A DNA stretch of 64,000 bases from assembly GCA_035772405.1 (NCBI GenBank), contig JAYKKM010000508.1, positions 45,001-109,000 on the forward strand, given 5' to 3'. The DNA comes from Chrysogorgia sp. JL179-B06. Lineage: Eukaryota > Cnidaria > Anthozoa > Scleralcyonacea > Chrysogorgiidae. The number at the start of each line of letters is the position of its first letter. Position 1 is the stretch's first letter. The position numbers were made by a program, and so were the translations under genes. Positions 33,839 through 44,290 of this stretch are shown here, in pieces. The notes beneath the pieces were generated by a model. That model was given only the letters and a program-made list of their open reading frames with translations, was not told the origin of the DNA and did no database searches.

Positions 33839-33839
33839 T

Positions 33840-34180
33840 AAACTATCACAATTTTGAACAAAATCATACTGATCTGCAATATTTAATTCTTCATTTATAA
33901 CCTTGTTATACATACATATTCTATCACGCATTGGTAATTGATGTATAAATCGGTAATAAAAAAGTTTACAAATAGCTTTTTCGGTGGGTTTAGAAAAAAG
34001 AAAACAAACCTCTTCGTCATCATCATCAATGATTTTATCATTGTCCATTTTTTTCATATTTTTTTCACGAGGTAAATCAAAATCATTATTTTTATTTTTC
34101 TTAAACGTTTTCTTTTTTTTAGCTACACCACCATTTACAGCATGATTATATTTGCGTAATCCTTCAACAATAAGTGTCAT
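33840..34180 (-). pseudogene. Unrecognised viral protein, 3' end replaced by telomeric repeat
   Basis: Starts at 34180 with an ATG that overlaps the previous stop (ATGA). It has a lysine-rich region (KKKKTFKKNKNN), an acidic run (DDDDEEVC) and a conserved-looking C-terminal half (KLFYYRFIHQLPMRDRIC). Its natural stop is missing because the frame runs into (CCCTAA)n. No family recognised. Confidence 0.5.
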
Positions 34181-34443
34181 GTCTTCATTTTTTTAATATG
34201 AAATGATCCAAATTTATCGACCCAATTGTCATGGTTTTCGATCAGTATTTCCTCGTTCATAGGTAGGGTTTCATCATCATCGTCATTGAACACCAGATCT
34301 TTTTCAGGTAAAATATTTTCTTTTAATTGGTAGCGAATCTCCAATCCACCCCAATTGTTAGAACGAATAACTAGACGTTCTTCTCCTTGTTTCCAATTTT
34401 TACTTTTTGCAACTTCAAGAAATACTTGATCACCAACTTTCAA
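34177..34443 (-). CDS. Unrecognised viral protein
   Basis: Intact 88-codon frame, MKVGDQVFLEVAKSKNWKQG start and an acidic segment (VFNDDDDETLP). The first 30 residues look like a small beta-barrel (VGDQVFLEVAK...ERLVIRSN), but this is only an impression. Four-base overlap with the next gene. Confidence 0.45.
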   Translation of the reverse strand: MKVGDQVFLEVAKSKNWKQGEERLVIRSNNWGGLEIRYQLKENILPEKDLVFNDDDDETLPMNEEILIENHDNWVDKFGSFHIKKMKT

Positions 34444-34738
34444 TGGAAATTTTCTTTTTTATTTCTAATTTACTATTCATTAGAAAATTCAAAAACACCT
34501 GACTAGTAGGACATACTTTCACAAGATATGCATTTCCATTTTTTTTTACATTTGTTATAATTTTTCGTGAAAGATCATTATACGTTTGTAACAAACGTAT
34601 GATGTTTATATTTATGTGAATAAAGTTTCATTTAAGTTATTTCAGCAATGGTAGACTTTTCGAATGTGATGGTAAAAAGCTAAAAGCATGTTGTATTTAT
34701 ACTTTTTTTTTAAAAAAAAAAAAACAATTTTATATTTA
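34444..34738. other. AT-rich spacer with a perfect hairpin
   Basis: Contains ATACGTTTGTAACAAACGTAT (a 10-bp-arm palindrome near 34585) and long T and A runs. No gene. It could be a terminator or regulatory stretch between viral genes. Confidence 0.35.
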
Positions 34739-35296
34739 TTATAATAATTCGTCTAATAACAACGTATCACGCTTTACATCAAATAAACTAATCTGTTTTT
34801 TTTGCATAATACCTAAAATTTTAAACAACTTTTTATGTTGTTTTTTTGTTTTTACTTTACATTCTATTTTTTTTCTAAAAAAGCATGTAAAGCTTTCCCT
34901 ATTCGACCATTACCATCAGAAAAGGGATGAATTCTTTCAAAAATAAAATAGATTAACACAGAAATATTTTTTTGTAAATAATTTTCTATGTAAAATTCAT
35001 TTAAATATTCCATATATAAATCAATATAAATAGGGTCAACTCCTTCATGTGTACCGACATATCGTTTTTTTACTGAAATTGCCAGCATCCCTTAAATGAA
35101 CCATACATTTTTCATGAATATTTTTACAAAATTGACTTATTGTCAAGTGTTTAACAGTTTTTTCCATATACATTTTCCGAAAGATAAAGCAAAATCTCTC
35201 ACATTTCATGTAAAAATCTTTTTCATTTTCGTCTTCTTCCATTCGTATAACATCATAAGCAAAAATTTTAAATTTTATAAATTCACTTAATTCCAT
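34739..35296 (-). pseudogene. Fic-domain protein (AMP-transferase fold) in the viral island, frameshifted
   Basis: Minus strand. The N-terminal half (35045-35296) is alpha-helical and ends CMVHLRDAG. After a frame change the 34864-35088 frame carries RYVGTHEGVDPIYIDLY and the complete Fic signature HPFSDGNGRIGKAL. The C-terminal end lies in a third frame to 34739. Fic proteins transfer AMP or other groups from nucleotides onto target proteins; histidine, the acidic residue and the GNGR loop are all present. No inhibitory (S/T)xxxE(G/N) helix is seen. Fic genes are not part of the standard Polinton set. Two frameshifts probably inactivate it. Confidence 0.8.
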
Positions 35297-35498
35297 AAAA
35301 TTAAGTGCTGTTGATATATGTATAATTCAGCAATTCCAACGTATATCGCATCAAGCATTTTACGTTCCAACTTTTGATATTAATTGAATCTTCATAAATT
35401 CTTGTAAATGAAGCCAACAAACAAAAGACAAATAATATATAATTTTTTTGGAATGTAAAAACCATCTTTTTTTTAATAACGATGTTAAAAGTTTTTTT

Positions 35499-35857
35499 TC
35501 AATTATTTATTTTTATATTTTGTTTAACTAAAATAAAACGGTTGCCCTTCTCTATTGATTGAACAGCTTTCCCAACTAATGAGCTTGCATCGTTATCAAC
35601 ACTGGTTGTTATAGTTTTTCCACCAAATAATGTTTCGTCATAATTCATAACCTCAACTTTTACATTATATTTAGAATAAGTGCTCATTATTCGATGTTTA
35701 TTTTTATTACATTCAAGTAATTTTAATTGATATATAGGTCTTGAAGCAGTTATAGAAAATGGTGAATGATGTTCCTGATGTTTCAAATATTTCGTGTCTT
35801 TTTTTTCGTCTTGTCGCGACGAAACAAAATTCCACCATGTTCATCAAACCTACTCAT
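35499..35857 (-). pseudogene. Unrecognised viral protein
   Basis: Starts MSRFDEHGGILFRRDK at 35857, overlapping the stop of the upstream gene (ATGAGTAG). After one frame break the 35499-35786 frame continues (YNVKVEVMNYDETLFGGKT, RFILVKQNIKINN). Beta-rich pattern, no family recognised. Confidence 0.45.
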
Positions 35858-36138
35858 TATTCCACAATTCAATTTTATATGTTAAATTGTTAATTTGAGC
35901 GTCTTTATATATGATCCATGATAAATCCTCTGTTGAAAAATTGTTATATATTCTTTAGCACCATTCTTTCTTTCCAAGAATAAATATATTTCAAAATATG
36001 TTTGAAAAATCGGTCTAGATGATTTAATTTCCTTACACTCCAATAATTATATTTTACCTGTATATTCTTTATCGCGTGTAACATACAATCATCCTCAAGA
36101 TGATTAGATATAGCCTTTAATAATTCACGAACGTTCAT
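35851..36138 (-). pseudogene. Unrecognised viral protein
   Basis: Starts MNVRELLKAISNHLEDDC at 36138. The helical first 64 codons are open, and the end (SWIIYKDAQINNLTYKIE) is in another frame, stopping at 35851 within the next gene's start. Function unknown. Confidence 0.45.
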
Positions 36139-36273
36139 TTCAAAAAACTAATAAAGAAATCAAAACACACACTGTTTTATAGCAAACAAACAGTTTTTTT
36201 TATTTCTTATAAAAAATAATTACAAACATATTTTCTTAACAAGTTCCTCTTCTAAGAGTGTGTGAGAGATCAT

Positions 36274-38940
36274 TTATTTTTTCACCAACTTACACATTTC
36301 TCGATGTTCTGAAAAACCTTTTAAAAACACTACATATTCACCGATAAGATCGTCGTCCTTTTGAATGGGTGGTGGTGGTGGTTTGTAAGGATTGTATTCA
36401 TGCAATATCGTTGTTTTCACGCCGGGTCAACAATCTCGAAAATCCCGCCATGTGCGTCTGCGCTATTACGCAAAATTTTCAGCGGTTACTCAATAAAGAA
36501 TACAAATGGCGTCGGGAAAAAATAGTGTTTGACTGTAGAATGTCGCGAAGCCGTTTGTATTTAGGAAAATGAAACAGTTACCACTGAAAAACAACCTACA
36601 TCATTCAGTGAGGTTTTAAAAGAGTCGTTGTCTTTGTTTGAAAGCTTTACGGAGTGAGCAGATGTGGCGAAATTCAAGCGTGAAGCTCTGTCTTCTCTGG
36701 AGCACATCTATCAGAAGTGTGTTTTAACTTTTTTCGCTACCTGCTTTGCCTTAACTTTATGTTGCAGAGCAAAAAAAAACTCTAGCAAAGCAGCTGTGCC
36801 TTGGTACTTCTGAAAAATATTCAGATGTATGCACTTGTGATTTTGAAACAGATTCATGTAACAGTGACTTAAAGAAGGGTTGCCATGCATTTATTTTTGT
36901 ATGAAGAGGTTCTACATGAGCCTTGTCAATTAGTTTCCCCATGAGTGGGACAAACTCTTGTCGACTCTTACTTTTGGAAATGAACTCTGTGACTTTGGAT
37001 CGCTTGGTTTTATCAGACATTTACTTTTTCAATATTGGATTGTTAAATTTCTCTACTGCTTTAGCAATCTTAAGTCTGTTAAGTTAGGTAATTGCAGCTC
37101 GATGTATTGATAACTTAACACATCTTGCACAGCAAAACCTTTACAACTTAATCTTAAGTCTGTTCTGATAAGACCAAGGTTTCCATGTACATGAAACGTC
37201 ATTTCCATATATCCCCTTTACAATATGGCAGTTATCCTGAGTAGCATTGCCAAAAGCAGAGAAAAATGCAGCTGTATTATTTAATTCCCCACCAAACATG
37301 GCCAGCATTTTCATGTCATTGGGAAATTCCTCAAATTAAAATGTGACAGACAGACCATTTATTTGAAAGATTTGCCCTGTAGGTCTGCCATTTCCTTGCA
37401 TGTGGCCAGTGTACATATTTCCTAACAACTAAATATGTTTCCTAACAATTTGATCCAAATACAAGAAAATTATCACTGCTTGAAGCTACTCGCTTACCGG
37501 AATTAATAAAACTAACAAGAAAAATAACAAGCACTTTCATTTTTGCCAAATGGACACCCATCATGCTTGTTCAGCAAGGTTCCACCATGTGATGTATAGA
37601 CAATGCTACATCAAAATGTTTCTTATATTCGTCTCTCTAGGGTACTTTTATTGGTATGAGATTGATGACAAAAACTTGTCGGTGATGGTTTTGGATATGG
37701 CAACTATTTGAAAAGAACAAAGCCATGATATAAAAGTATTATTTCAAATTTCAGACTAATCAATTCCAGGAAACCATTCAGTTTCTTGGAATTAAACTTG
37801 GTTAATACAGGGAGACCCATATATACATGATGTAAAACATGCATAAATGCAAACAATTATACCATGATATATATATATTATATATGATATATTGACTCAG
37901 AGCAGCTCGAATGTCCAAGGATAATGGATAATGAATGAGTAATGTTTATAATTGCAATTAAATATTTTATAGGAAAGAAACGCTTTCTATTTTAAACAAT
38001 AAATTTAGAAAATCCCACAACTGAGAAATTTGAATCAGCTAGGATTTATAATTTTTATAATATTAATCTTTTAGTTTGTTGTCGCTGAACTATCAGCTCA
38101 TCGCGAAGCACTGCCTTCTCCGCGCATGCTGTACTTGTTGAAGACGTTTTGTCTTCATAAACGCACCAACAGCAAAGCTATTTGACTTCTTCGTTGGCAT
38201 TTTTCTTGTGCTAACAGTGTGTGCGTATAACATTTCCAGTGATCCAGTCCAACTTCTCAACCGACTAATACACCGACCAGTGTGACTACAACGACATATG
38301 TAATATTATACAGTAAACATGGAGGTCAGTTCCCAGTAGTAGCAGAGAACAGCCTTATTATTCGCCTAATAAAAGACAAATACGAAAAACAAAAAACATA
38401 CGATTCTTACCTTGATGTTCAATAACAAAACCTCCAAATTTATGTCTTTGTAACACGGTCGTACAACAAGTTTATTGAAGCCGAAGATAGGCCATTCTGA
38501 CGATTTATTGATAAGTCGCAAAATATGTAAAAATATCGTCTCTTTTCTCCTATAAATTTCACAGTTTACCTATGATACTTGGTATCAAACGATAGCTTGA
38601 ATCACGGTCTGTTTGGATTTCGTTCCATTTTACCTGTATTGAGTATTGTATTTCCATAATATCCGCAGGTTTATATGCAAATTAACTCCTTCCCAGACTT
38701 ACGCCAAGAACCGCGCACTTGACCCAGATTTTGGGATGGCGGGAATTTCGAGATTGCTGACCCAGCGTGTTTAAAAAGCCATAAATCTTTTTCTTGAGGT
38801 AATCTGAATCTTGTAGCTGTTTTTACCACATGGTTAAGTCGGAATTCTATAATATCATCTTTAAAAATGCAATCATAGGCGTTATAAATACATCCATATT
38901 TATATATTTGTGTATGTTCAGTCCAGTGCATCAACTTCAA
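36274..38940 (-). pseudogene. Viral gene split by a CAC-ended transposon (pieces 38770-38940 and 36274-36417)
   Basis: The 5' piece starts MKLMHWTEHTQIYKYGCI at 38940 and is interrupted at 38770. The 3' piece (36274-36417) includes a polyproline run (PPPPPIQKDDD) and ends near EHREMCKLVKK. Both pieces are in the same frame relative to each element border. No family recognised. Confidence 0.6.
36418..38769 (-). mobile_element. 2.35-kb DNA transposon remnant with CACG ends (CMC-like)
   Basis: 34-bp inverted ends, left CACGCCGGGTCAACAATCTC and right (complement) CACGCTGGGTCAGCAATCTC, flanked by TTT on both sides. Ends starting CAC with a short duplication suit the EnSpm/Chapaev (CMC) group. Minus-strand coding remnants: 36757-37020 (KVTEFISKSKSRQEFVPLMG, AHVEPLHTKINAWQ) and 37180-37345 (PNDMKMLAMFGGELNNTA). 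These recur in multicopy cnidarian proteins; I cannot name the family with certainty. A SINE body fragment lies at 37100-37150. Confidence 0.7.
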
Positions 38941-38949
38941 ATTTTAATA

Positions 38950-39205
38950 TTGATAATCAAATAGCAAGAGTTTCAAAGATACATAAAAACAATCGTCCAC
39001 AAATTCAGACATTTTTTTCACCTCGGCTATCATTGCCTGTGAATAGTTTCGTTTATTGTTACTCCTTTATATAGAAGTGATGGTGAAGTTCCACTAAAAA
39101 CCAAACACTCAGAAACAATTTCTCTTTTTTTAATTTAATTCCTGTATAATTGAGTGGTGAAAATTTGCCATTAAAAATCCAACAATCACTCTTTTCAATC
39201 AATTC
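38950..39205 (-). pseudogene. Unrecognised viral protein fragment
   Basis: Two frame pieces on the minus strand, the first with FNGKFSPLNYTGIKLKKRE and the second with KKMSEFVDDCFYVSLKLL, ending about 10 bp before the next gene start at 38940. Spacing and strand fit the viral cluster. No family recognised. Confidence 0.35.
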
Positions 39206-39284
39206 TTTATTTCCATTATTCTATCTTTTTAATTGAATAAATCGTCCTTTCAAATGTGAACAGTCATTTAGTCATTTGTTACAT

Positions 39285-39711
<427 letters not shown>

Positions 39712-39719
39712 TTGTCATC

Positions 39720-39893
39720 GGTAGCCATTTCAGATAAGTATAATAATAACTTATAACACGGTTGTTTCTTAAAATATTCTTCTTCTTCACATCATAATAA
39801 CATCATATTAGATTTTTATAAATTTCTGCAAGATGTTCTGCAGGTACATAATTCGGATCATCCATTCATTTTTTTTAATTCACAAGCATTCAT
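39720..39893 (-). pseudogene. Small viral reading frame, frameshifted
   Basis: Starts MNACELKKM near 39893. Pieces such as YVPAEHLAEIYKNL and KKKNILRNN lie in different frames. It is interrupted at its 3' end by the (TA)n tract. Confidence 0.3.
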
Positions 39894-40007
39894 TTTTTTA
39901 AAAAATAATAAAAAATCAAAACACACATGTTTTATAGCAAACAAACAGTTTTTTTTTATTTTCTTAATATTTCCAAGGTTATAGATAAGAAATTAAATGG
40001 TAACAAA

Positions 40008-40241
40008 TCAATATTGCTCGGAAAGACGTACATTTTTACCCAATAAATGTCTTATTAATGAATCAAATCTTGTCTTATAATAACATCCATTACTTTCATC
40101 TTTAAAATATAAATTATGCAATTGTATAGTCCTTTCTTTGATTTTTGGAATGCGTATAGACTCTATTAAACGTATATTTGCTTGTTGAGTACATACTTCT
40201 TTAAATTCTATTATATAAATTTATTTTTGATCCTGATTCAT
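40008..40241 (-). pseudogene. Tandem small-protein family, member A
   Basis: About 77 codons with one early stop. The block QQANIRLIESIRIPKIK followed by an aromatic LYFKDE segment aligns by eye with the V-x-L-(I/V)-x-x-C-x-x-(V)-P-(V/I) block of members B to F. All lie on the minus strand within 4 kb. Function unknown. Confidence 0.45.
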
Positions 40242-40356
40242 TTTTTTTCTTTAAGTCTTGACTTGTCTTTTAGAATCTAACTGCAGATCCAATTAGATTT
40301 GTATGATCATTAGATGAATAGGTATATATATATACTTTGGAACACCATCGATTTTA

Positions 40357-40539
40357 TCATTTTGTAATAAATAAAGGTACTGTATATAAAAGCTCTTCAT
40401 TCTCCTTTTCATCCTTACAATGAAATACTAATTTATAAAATTGAACAGTATCCTCAGGTTGGAATATAGTAACTTTATCACATCTTATTAACCTTACATT
40501 TCCCAAACTTTTTACTACATCTTCAGGTGTACAGAACAT
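40357..40539 (-). CDS. Tandem small-protein family, member B
   Basis: 60 codons from the ATG at 40539: MFCTPEDVVKSLGNVRLIRC then DKVTIFQPEDTVQFYKLVF. It opens with the (F/Y)C-T-P-E-D box shared with C, D and E. The frame is open further upstream, but that part overlaps member C in another frame, so I prefer this start. Confidence 0.5.
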   Translation of the reverse strand: MFCTPEDVVKSLGNVRLIRCDKVTIFQPEDTVQFYKLVFHCKDEKENEELLYTVPLFITK

Positions 40540-40552
40540 ATGATTGTCTTGT

Positions 40553-40835
40553 TTATTTATTTTTCTTAAAAACTTCTTCCGTAAAATCAACGTACTCTCC
40601 AATTTTATCTGAATGATCGTCTTGCAAATAAGAATATATATACTTTTCACCATCCTTCATATCACATTTGAATAATATTTTATAAAATCCATCAAGTTTA
40701 CCCTCCTCAGGATGTAGAACTGGAACTCTTGTACATTCTAGTAACACCGCTTTAACATTTTTCATTTTTTTACAAGATGTTCAGGGGTTGTTAGAAGACA
40801 TTCTTTACCGTAGACAACCAGAAGTAGAACTGATT
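40553..40835 (-). pseudogene. Tandem small-protein family, member C
   Basis: The intact frame 40553-40765 reads KNVKAVLLECTRVPVLHP, then FYKILFKCDMKDGEKYIYSY and DDHSDKIGEYVDF. Just upstream in another frame is a TTPEHLVKK box like that of member B, so the true start was lost by a frameshift in an A-run near 40770. Best preserved example of the C-terminal DG-x-x-Y-(I/V)-Y part. Confidence 0.5.
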
Positions 40836-40951
40836 CAAAAAATAAAAACAGCTTCTATTTGTAAAGATCAGTAAGGATTCCAAAATACCACCTTTTTTTT
40901 TACTCCTCCACCAACCATTTGTTTTATATTTATATCATGATTTAATCATAT

Positions 40952-41200
40952 TTATGTGATGATCCGCAACGGATCGAGTATTAAAACCCACTTTTGTTTT
41001 CTTTTTACTCCTGCACCCATCATTGCTTTTGTCATTGATATCCCCGGTTTTAAAATCCAATTGAAGAATCCTCCTTTTTGTTTTGTTTTTATTTTCCTAC
41101 CTCGGCTTCGTATTTGTTTTCTTTTTCTACTTCCAGAACCTATTTGAACCCTATTCCTAGTGGATAAATACACACCACCTTTTTGTCTATCCATTATCAT
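40952..41200 (-). CDS. Basic peptide with two QKGG motifs
   Basis: 82 codons from 41200. The first half is arginine/lysine-rich (SGSRKRKQIRSRGRKIKTK), with DRQKGGVY and TKQKGGFFNW either side, then a hydrophobic stretch (WILKPGISMTKAMMGAGV). Two GG sites flank the basic block, which looks like a precursor peptide processed by the island's protease. Third example of the design in this window. Confidence 0.5.
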   Translation of the reverse strand: MIMDRQKGGVYLSTRNRVQIGSGSRKRKQIRSRGRKIKTKQKGGFFNWILKPGISMTKAMMGAGVKRKQKWVLILDPLRIIT

Positions 41201-41203
41201 TTT

Positions 41204-41520
41204 TTTATTGGTAAAAATAGTTGTATTCCTACACTACAACACTTGCTTTTCATTTTTTGATAATCTAACAATGTTTATATAGGAAAAACGATTTTTTCAA
41301 AAACTTTTTTAGTTATTAAAAACATCATTTATTTTTTAAAAATCATTTTTATTTTATTTTTTTAGGAAAAAAACAATATCTTCTTAACCCTCTATTTGTA
41401 AAAAAATAAAAACGAATTTTTGTTGTAATAAAAAAAAAATGTTATTCAATATATCTTTGTTTCCGTCTTTATTCTATCGCTACATTTACAGTTATAAATC
41501 AATTTAGTAGTAATTCTTCT
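41204..41520. other. AT-rich spacer
   Basis: T- and A-runs without a reading frame. Probably an intergenic region in the viral island. Confidence 0.35.
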
Positions 41521-41700
41521 TCAGTAAATTATTTTACAAAATTCACAATAATGTTTGTCGACATTGCATTTTCTACATGTATAATGCATTACAAAATTTT
41601 CCCAGTATTGAACCTGTACACTACAGTACGAACAAAAACATATTTTGCTTTAAATATTTAACATCAATACCACAACAAGAACAACAGATATATATATATA
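41521..41700 (-). pseudogene. Small zinc-binding viral protein, frameshifted
   Basis: Minus strand. A CCSCCG start region, then after a frame change CSYCSVQVQYWENF, then HYTCRKCNVDKHYCEFCKII and stop at 41521. Paired CxxC/CxxC with a histidine between fits a small treble-clef or RING-like zinc domain. A (TA)n tract abuts its 5' end. Function unknown. Confidence 0.45.
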
Positions 41701-41764
41701 TATATATATGTTTATTTATCTAATGGAATTAAAGTCAAATTTTTGTTACTTCTTCCTTCTTCTT

Positions 41765-42203
41765 TCACATGCACCAAAACGTTTCTTTAAGGATTTTTTT
41801 CCTCCATTCTCTTTTATATTTTTCTAATTTAAAAGATCTTTCGTAAGTCCACATTTCCCCCAATTTTCTACGACGTTTTCCGTATCGAAAAAGTGTGGAG
41901 GGATCATAGGTTCTACCTTTACGATGGTAGAAATCTTGAGCATACGATCGAACAATCTCACTGCAGTGGGGTATTATATTATCCGAAACACCCTGGTTTG
42001 CTTCTTTAAGTGTAACCACACCTTGAATATATCCATTACTTTTACTTTCATCTACAGTTTCACGACTTCATTCAAAAAACGAATTATTATCCAATTTAAA
42101 TTTACAAGAAGGATTGCCAATTAATTTCGCTTCCTCAAAGAATTTATTAGCGTTTTCTTCACCACGACAAAGAAACGACCACGTCTTTCGATGAGGCATG
42201 TAC
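41765..42203 (-). pseudogene. Unrecognised viral protein with basic C-terminus
   Basis: The upstream part (to about 42203) reads HRKTWSFLCRGEENANKFFE, there is an in-frame stop near 42070, then the open frame 41765-42019 (PHCSEIVRSYAQDFYHRKGR, YGKRRRKLGEMW). No family recognised. Confidence 0.4.
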
Positions 42204-42307
42204 ATCAGGTAGTAGTACACCATCCAAATGATTTCACACGCTTAGTTGATCTTTTTTTATACAATGATTACACAAAAATACTTTTTATTTTTTTTGCTAA
42301 TTCAACA

Positions 42308-42553
42308 TCAAAAAATATTATATATTGTCTGACACACAGCTATATTTCTAACAAATTTTCCAATATTCCCCGATTGATCTATTTGCGAATAGATATATAC
42401 GTACTGACGACCATCAGGTAAAGCATATAGGAATAATAATTTAAAAAGTTGATCATTAGCAATTAATGATAATACAGGAGCTTTTTCACATTTTACCAAC
42501 ACAAGTTGAACACGTCCTAAAACAGCAATAAAATCTTCATTTGTACAAAACAA
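42308..42553 (-). CDS. Tandem small-protein family, member D
   Basis: Intact 81-codon frame: MFCTNEDFIAVLGRVQLVLV, KCEKAPVLS, LFKLLFLYALPDGRQYVYIY, SQIDQSGNIGKFV. Has every block of the family: FCT-x-ED, V-x-LVLVKC, PVL, KLLF, DG-x-x-Y-x-Y-I-Y, DQS-x-x-IG. Best model member. Confidence 0.55.
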   Translation of the reverse strand: MFCTNEDFIAVLGRVQLVLVKCEKAPVLSLIANDQLFKLLFLYALPDGRQYVYIYSQIDQSGNIGKFVRNIAVCQTIYNIF

Positions 42554-42679
42554 AGGTTTATCTTCGGTTGTGGTTTTCTTTTAAAAAAATATGTTCCATC
42601 TTCCATAAAAAAAAATGTGATCCTTCATTTTTCTCAAAGTCTTCATTTTTTCTCAAAAATTCTTATGGATGCATTATTT

Positions 42680-42992
42680 ATATATATATAACAATCAGTT
42701 ATACTTTTAACACCTTTTCCAATGTTGGCCATTTGATCTATATGCGAATGGGTATATACATACTGACGACCAAGCACTGGTAAATCACATAGGAATAAAA
42801 TTTAGGAATCTTGGGAAGATAACTAGGACGTAACATGATGTTTTCACATTTTACCAACACAATTTCCACATGTTCTAAAACTGTAATAAAATCATCATTT
42901 AGACAATACAGAGCTTCATCTTGATTCGGCAATAGTTTTCGTTTTGTAAAATATGTTTTATCCTCCATAAATGTAAAAATGTGATCCTTCAT
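42680..42992 (-). pseudogene. Tandem small-protein family, member E
   Basis: Starts at 42992 with an extra N-terminal stretch (MEDKTYFTKRKLL), then YCLNDDFITVLEHVEIVLVK, CENIMLRP. The C-terminal DQ-x-x-NIGK block is in another frame (42690-42760), so a frameshift has occurred near 42780. The nucleotide sequence is clearly similar to member D (GAAAACACGTC-type gene order repeated). Confidence 0.5.
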
Positions 42993-43162
42993 TTTTTCTC
43001 AACACTTGTCTTTACACAAAATCTGTTTTAGAATCTAACACTCTTACCAAGCAAGGCTAACATCTTCTTATATACGCATCCAAAAAACCGACGCTTCTTG
43101 CAGTTCATCTTGATGTCGGTAACAAATCTCGATGACGATGTGAACAAAACTTCTCGATCATT

Positions 43163-43459
43163 TTATTTTTTTTCAAACGTTGTATCACAATATACTTGTT
43201 CTTGCAAATCGATATCAGTCTTTCGATCAATTATTGAAAGAAAATAATCTGAAGATACTCCCTCTTCCGTATTGAGATATGATTCTGAATTGATATCTTT
43301 CAATACTAACGCACGAAGATAATCCCCAAAATGAATAACATCCTCTTTCATATAAACCACAGCATAAAACTTAGAATCCTGGCAATCACGACATCAATAA
43401 GCACCCTTATACATTTTGAGATGTAAAATATTTATTTCTTCTACATCTGATTCTGCCAT
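43163..43459 (-). pseudogene. Unrecognised small viral protein with one internal stop
   Basis: Starts MAESDVEEINILHLKMYK at 43459. An in-frame TGA follows at about 43397, then CRDCQDSKFYAVVYMKED and a second half ending QVYCDTTFEKK. The CxxC pair may bind metal. No family recognised. Confidence 0.4.
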
Positions 43460-43559
43460 GATTCTTCTCCTAAATGATATACTTGATGCTTCTTTATATA
43501 ATGAAAAAAATATATATAATTAATAAAAAACAAAAATACAAACACCAAAAAATGATGCT

Positions 43560-43869
43560 TTCATTTTTTTATTTGAAAATTATTCCATCATTAATCCAAT
43601 TGTAACCAATCTTTATTAAGAGCTGTATCATCAGGATCATCTCGATGTTGGTACTAAACCTGCAACATATTCTTTTTTTCTTCAGCTGTGCATACAATCA
43701 AACGACCAATTTGTTTATTCGATTTTTTTAAATCGAATTACTTCACAATAAATCTCATCATCATTTTCTTCAAAATTAATCAAAGAAAGCTTTTTGAATA
43801 ACACGTTAACATGTTCAGCTTTTATCACAAATATATTTACAGCATCCGTTATTGTTATTTCTCCTGACA
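43560..43869 (-). pseudogene. Possible tandem family member F
   Basis: Starts MSGEITITDAVNIFVIKAEH at 43869, followed by VNVLFKKLS and an acidic NFEENDDEIYCEV segment, broken near 43730. Weak resemblance to the V-x-L-V-x-K-C-E-x-(V)-x-V-L block of members B to E. The upstream MSGEI start has no counterpart in them. Confidence 0.3.
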
Positions 43870-44290
43870 TTTCTTCTCTAAAAAATCAGTTGTTGATCTT
43901 CTTATATAAAGCTGAACGTATCTACTTCCGGAAACGCCTTTTTTTCTTACAAAAATAATACCCTTTTTACTTCCGGAATAACTACATACACCTCATTACA
44001 CCTCTGGTCGTCGTCGTGATAACATCTCCGTCGCTCTCGCTCTCGCTTTCATTTATTTATTTATTTGAAAATACTTTTTCCAAATCACAAATCATTTTTT
44101 TTTACAAAATACAATTCACACATCTATATTTTTTCAAAATATTTCATCAACCTTTATAACACAATTTTTTTATCAAAAAATTATTTTCATATTAAAAAAC
44201 TTTTAACAAGAAAGGAAGAAAGAGTGGCGGCCATGTTTCCTTCCCGACAAAAAAAAGACAACAACAACCATATTCACGTGTAAGGGATTG
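43870..44290. other. Right edge of the viral island
   Basis: AT-rich with CTCGCTCTCGCTTTC-like repeats and no family gene. No terminal inverted repeat of a Polinton was found here or near 20 kb, so the element's true ends are missing or unrecognised. Confidence 0.4.
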
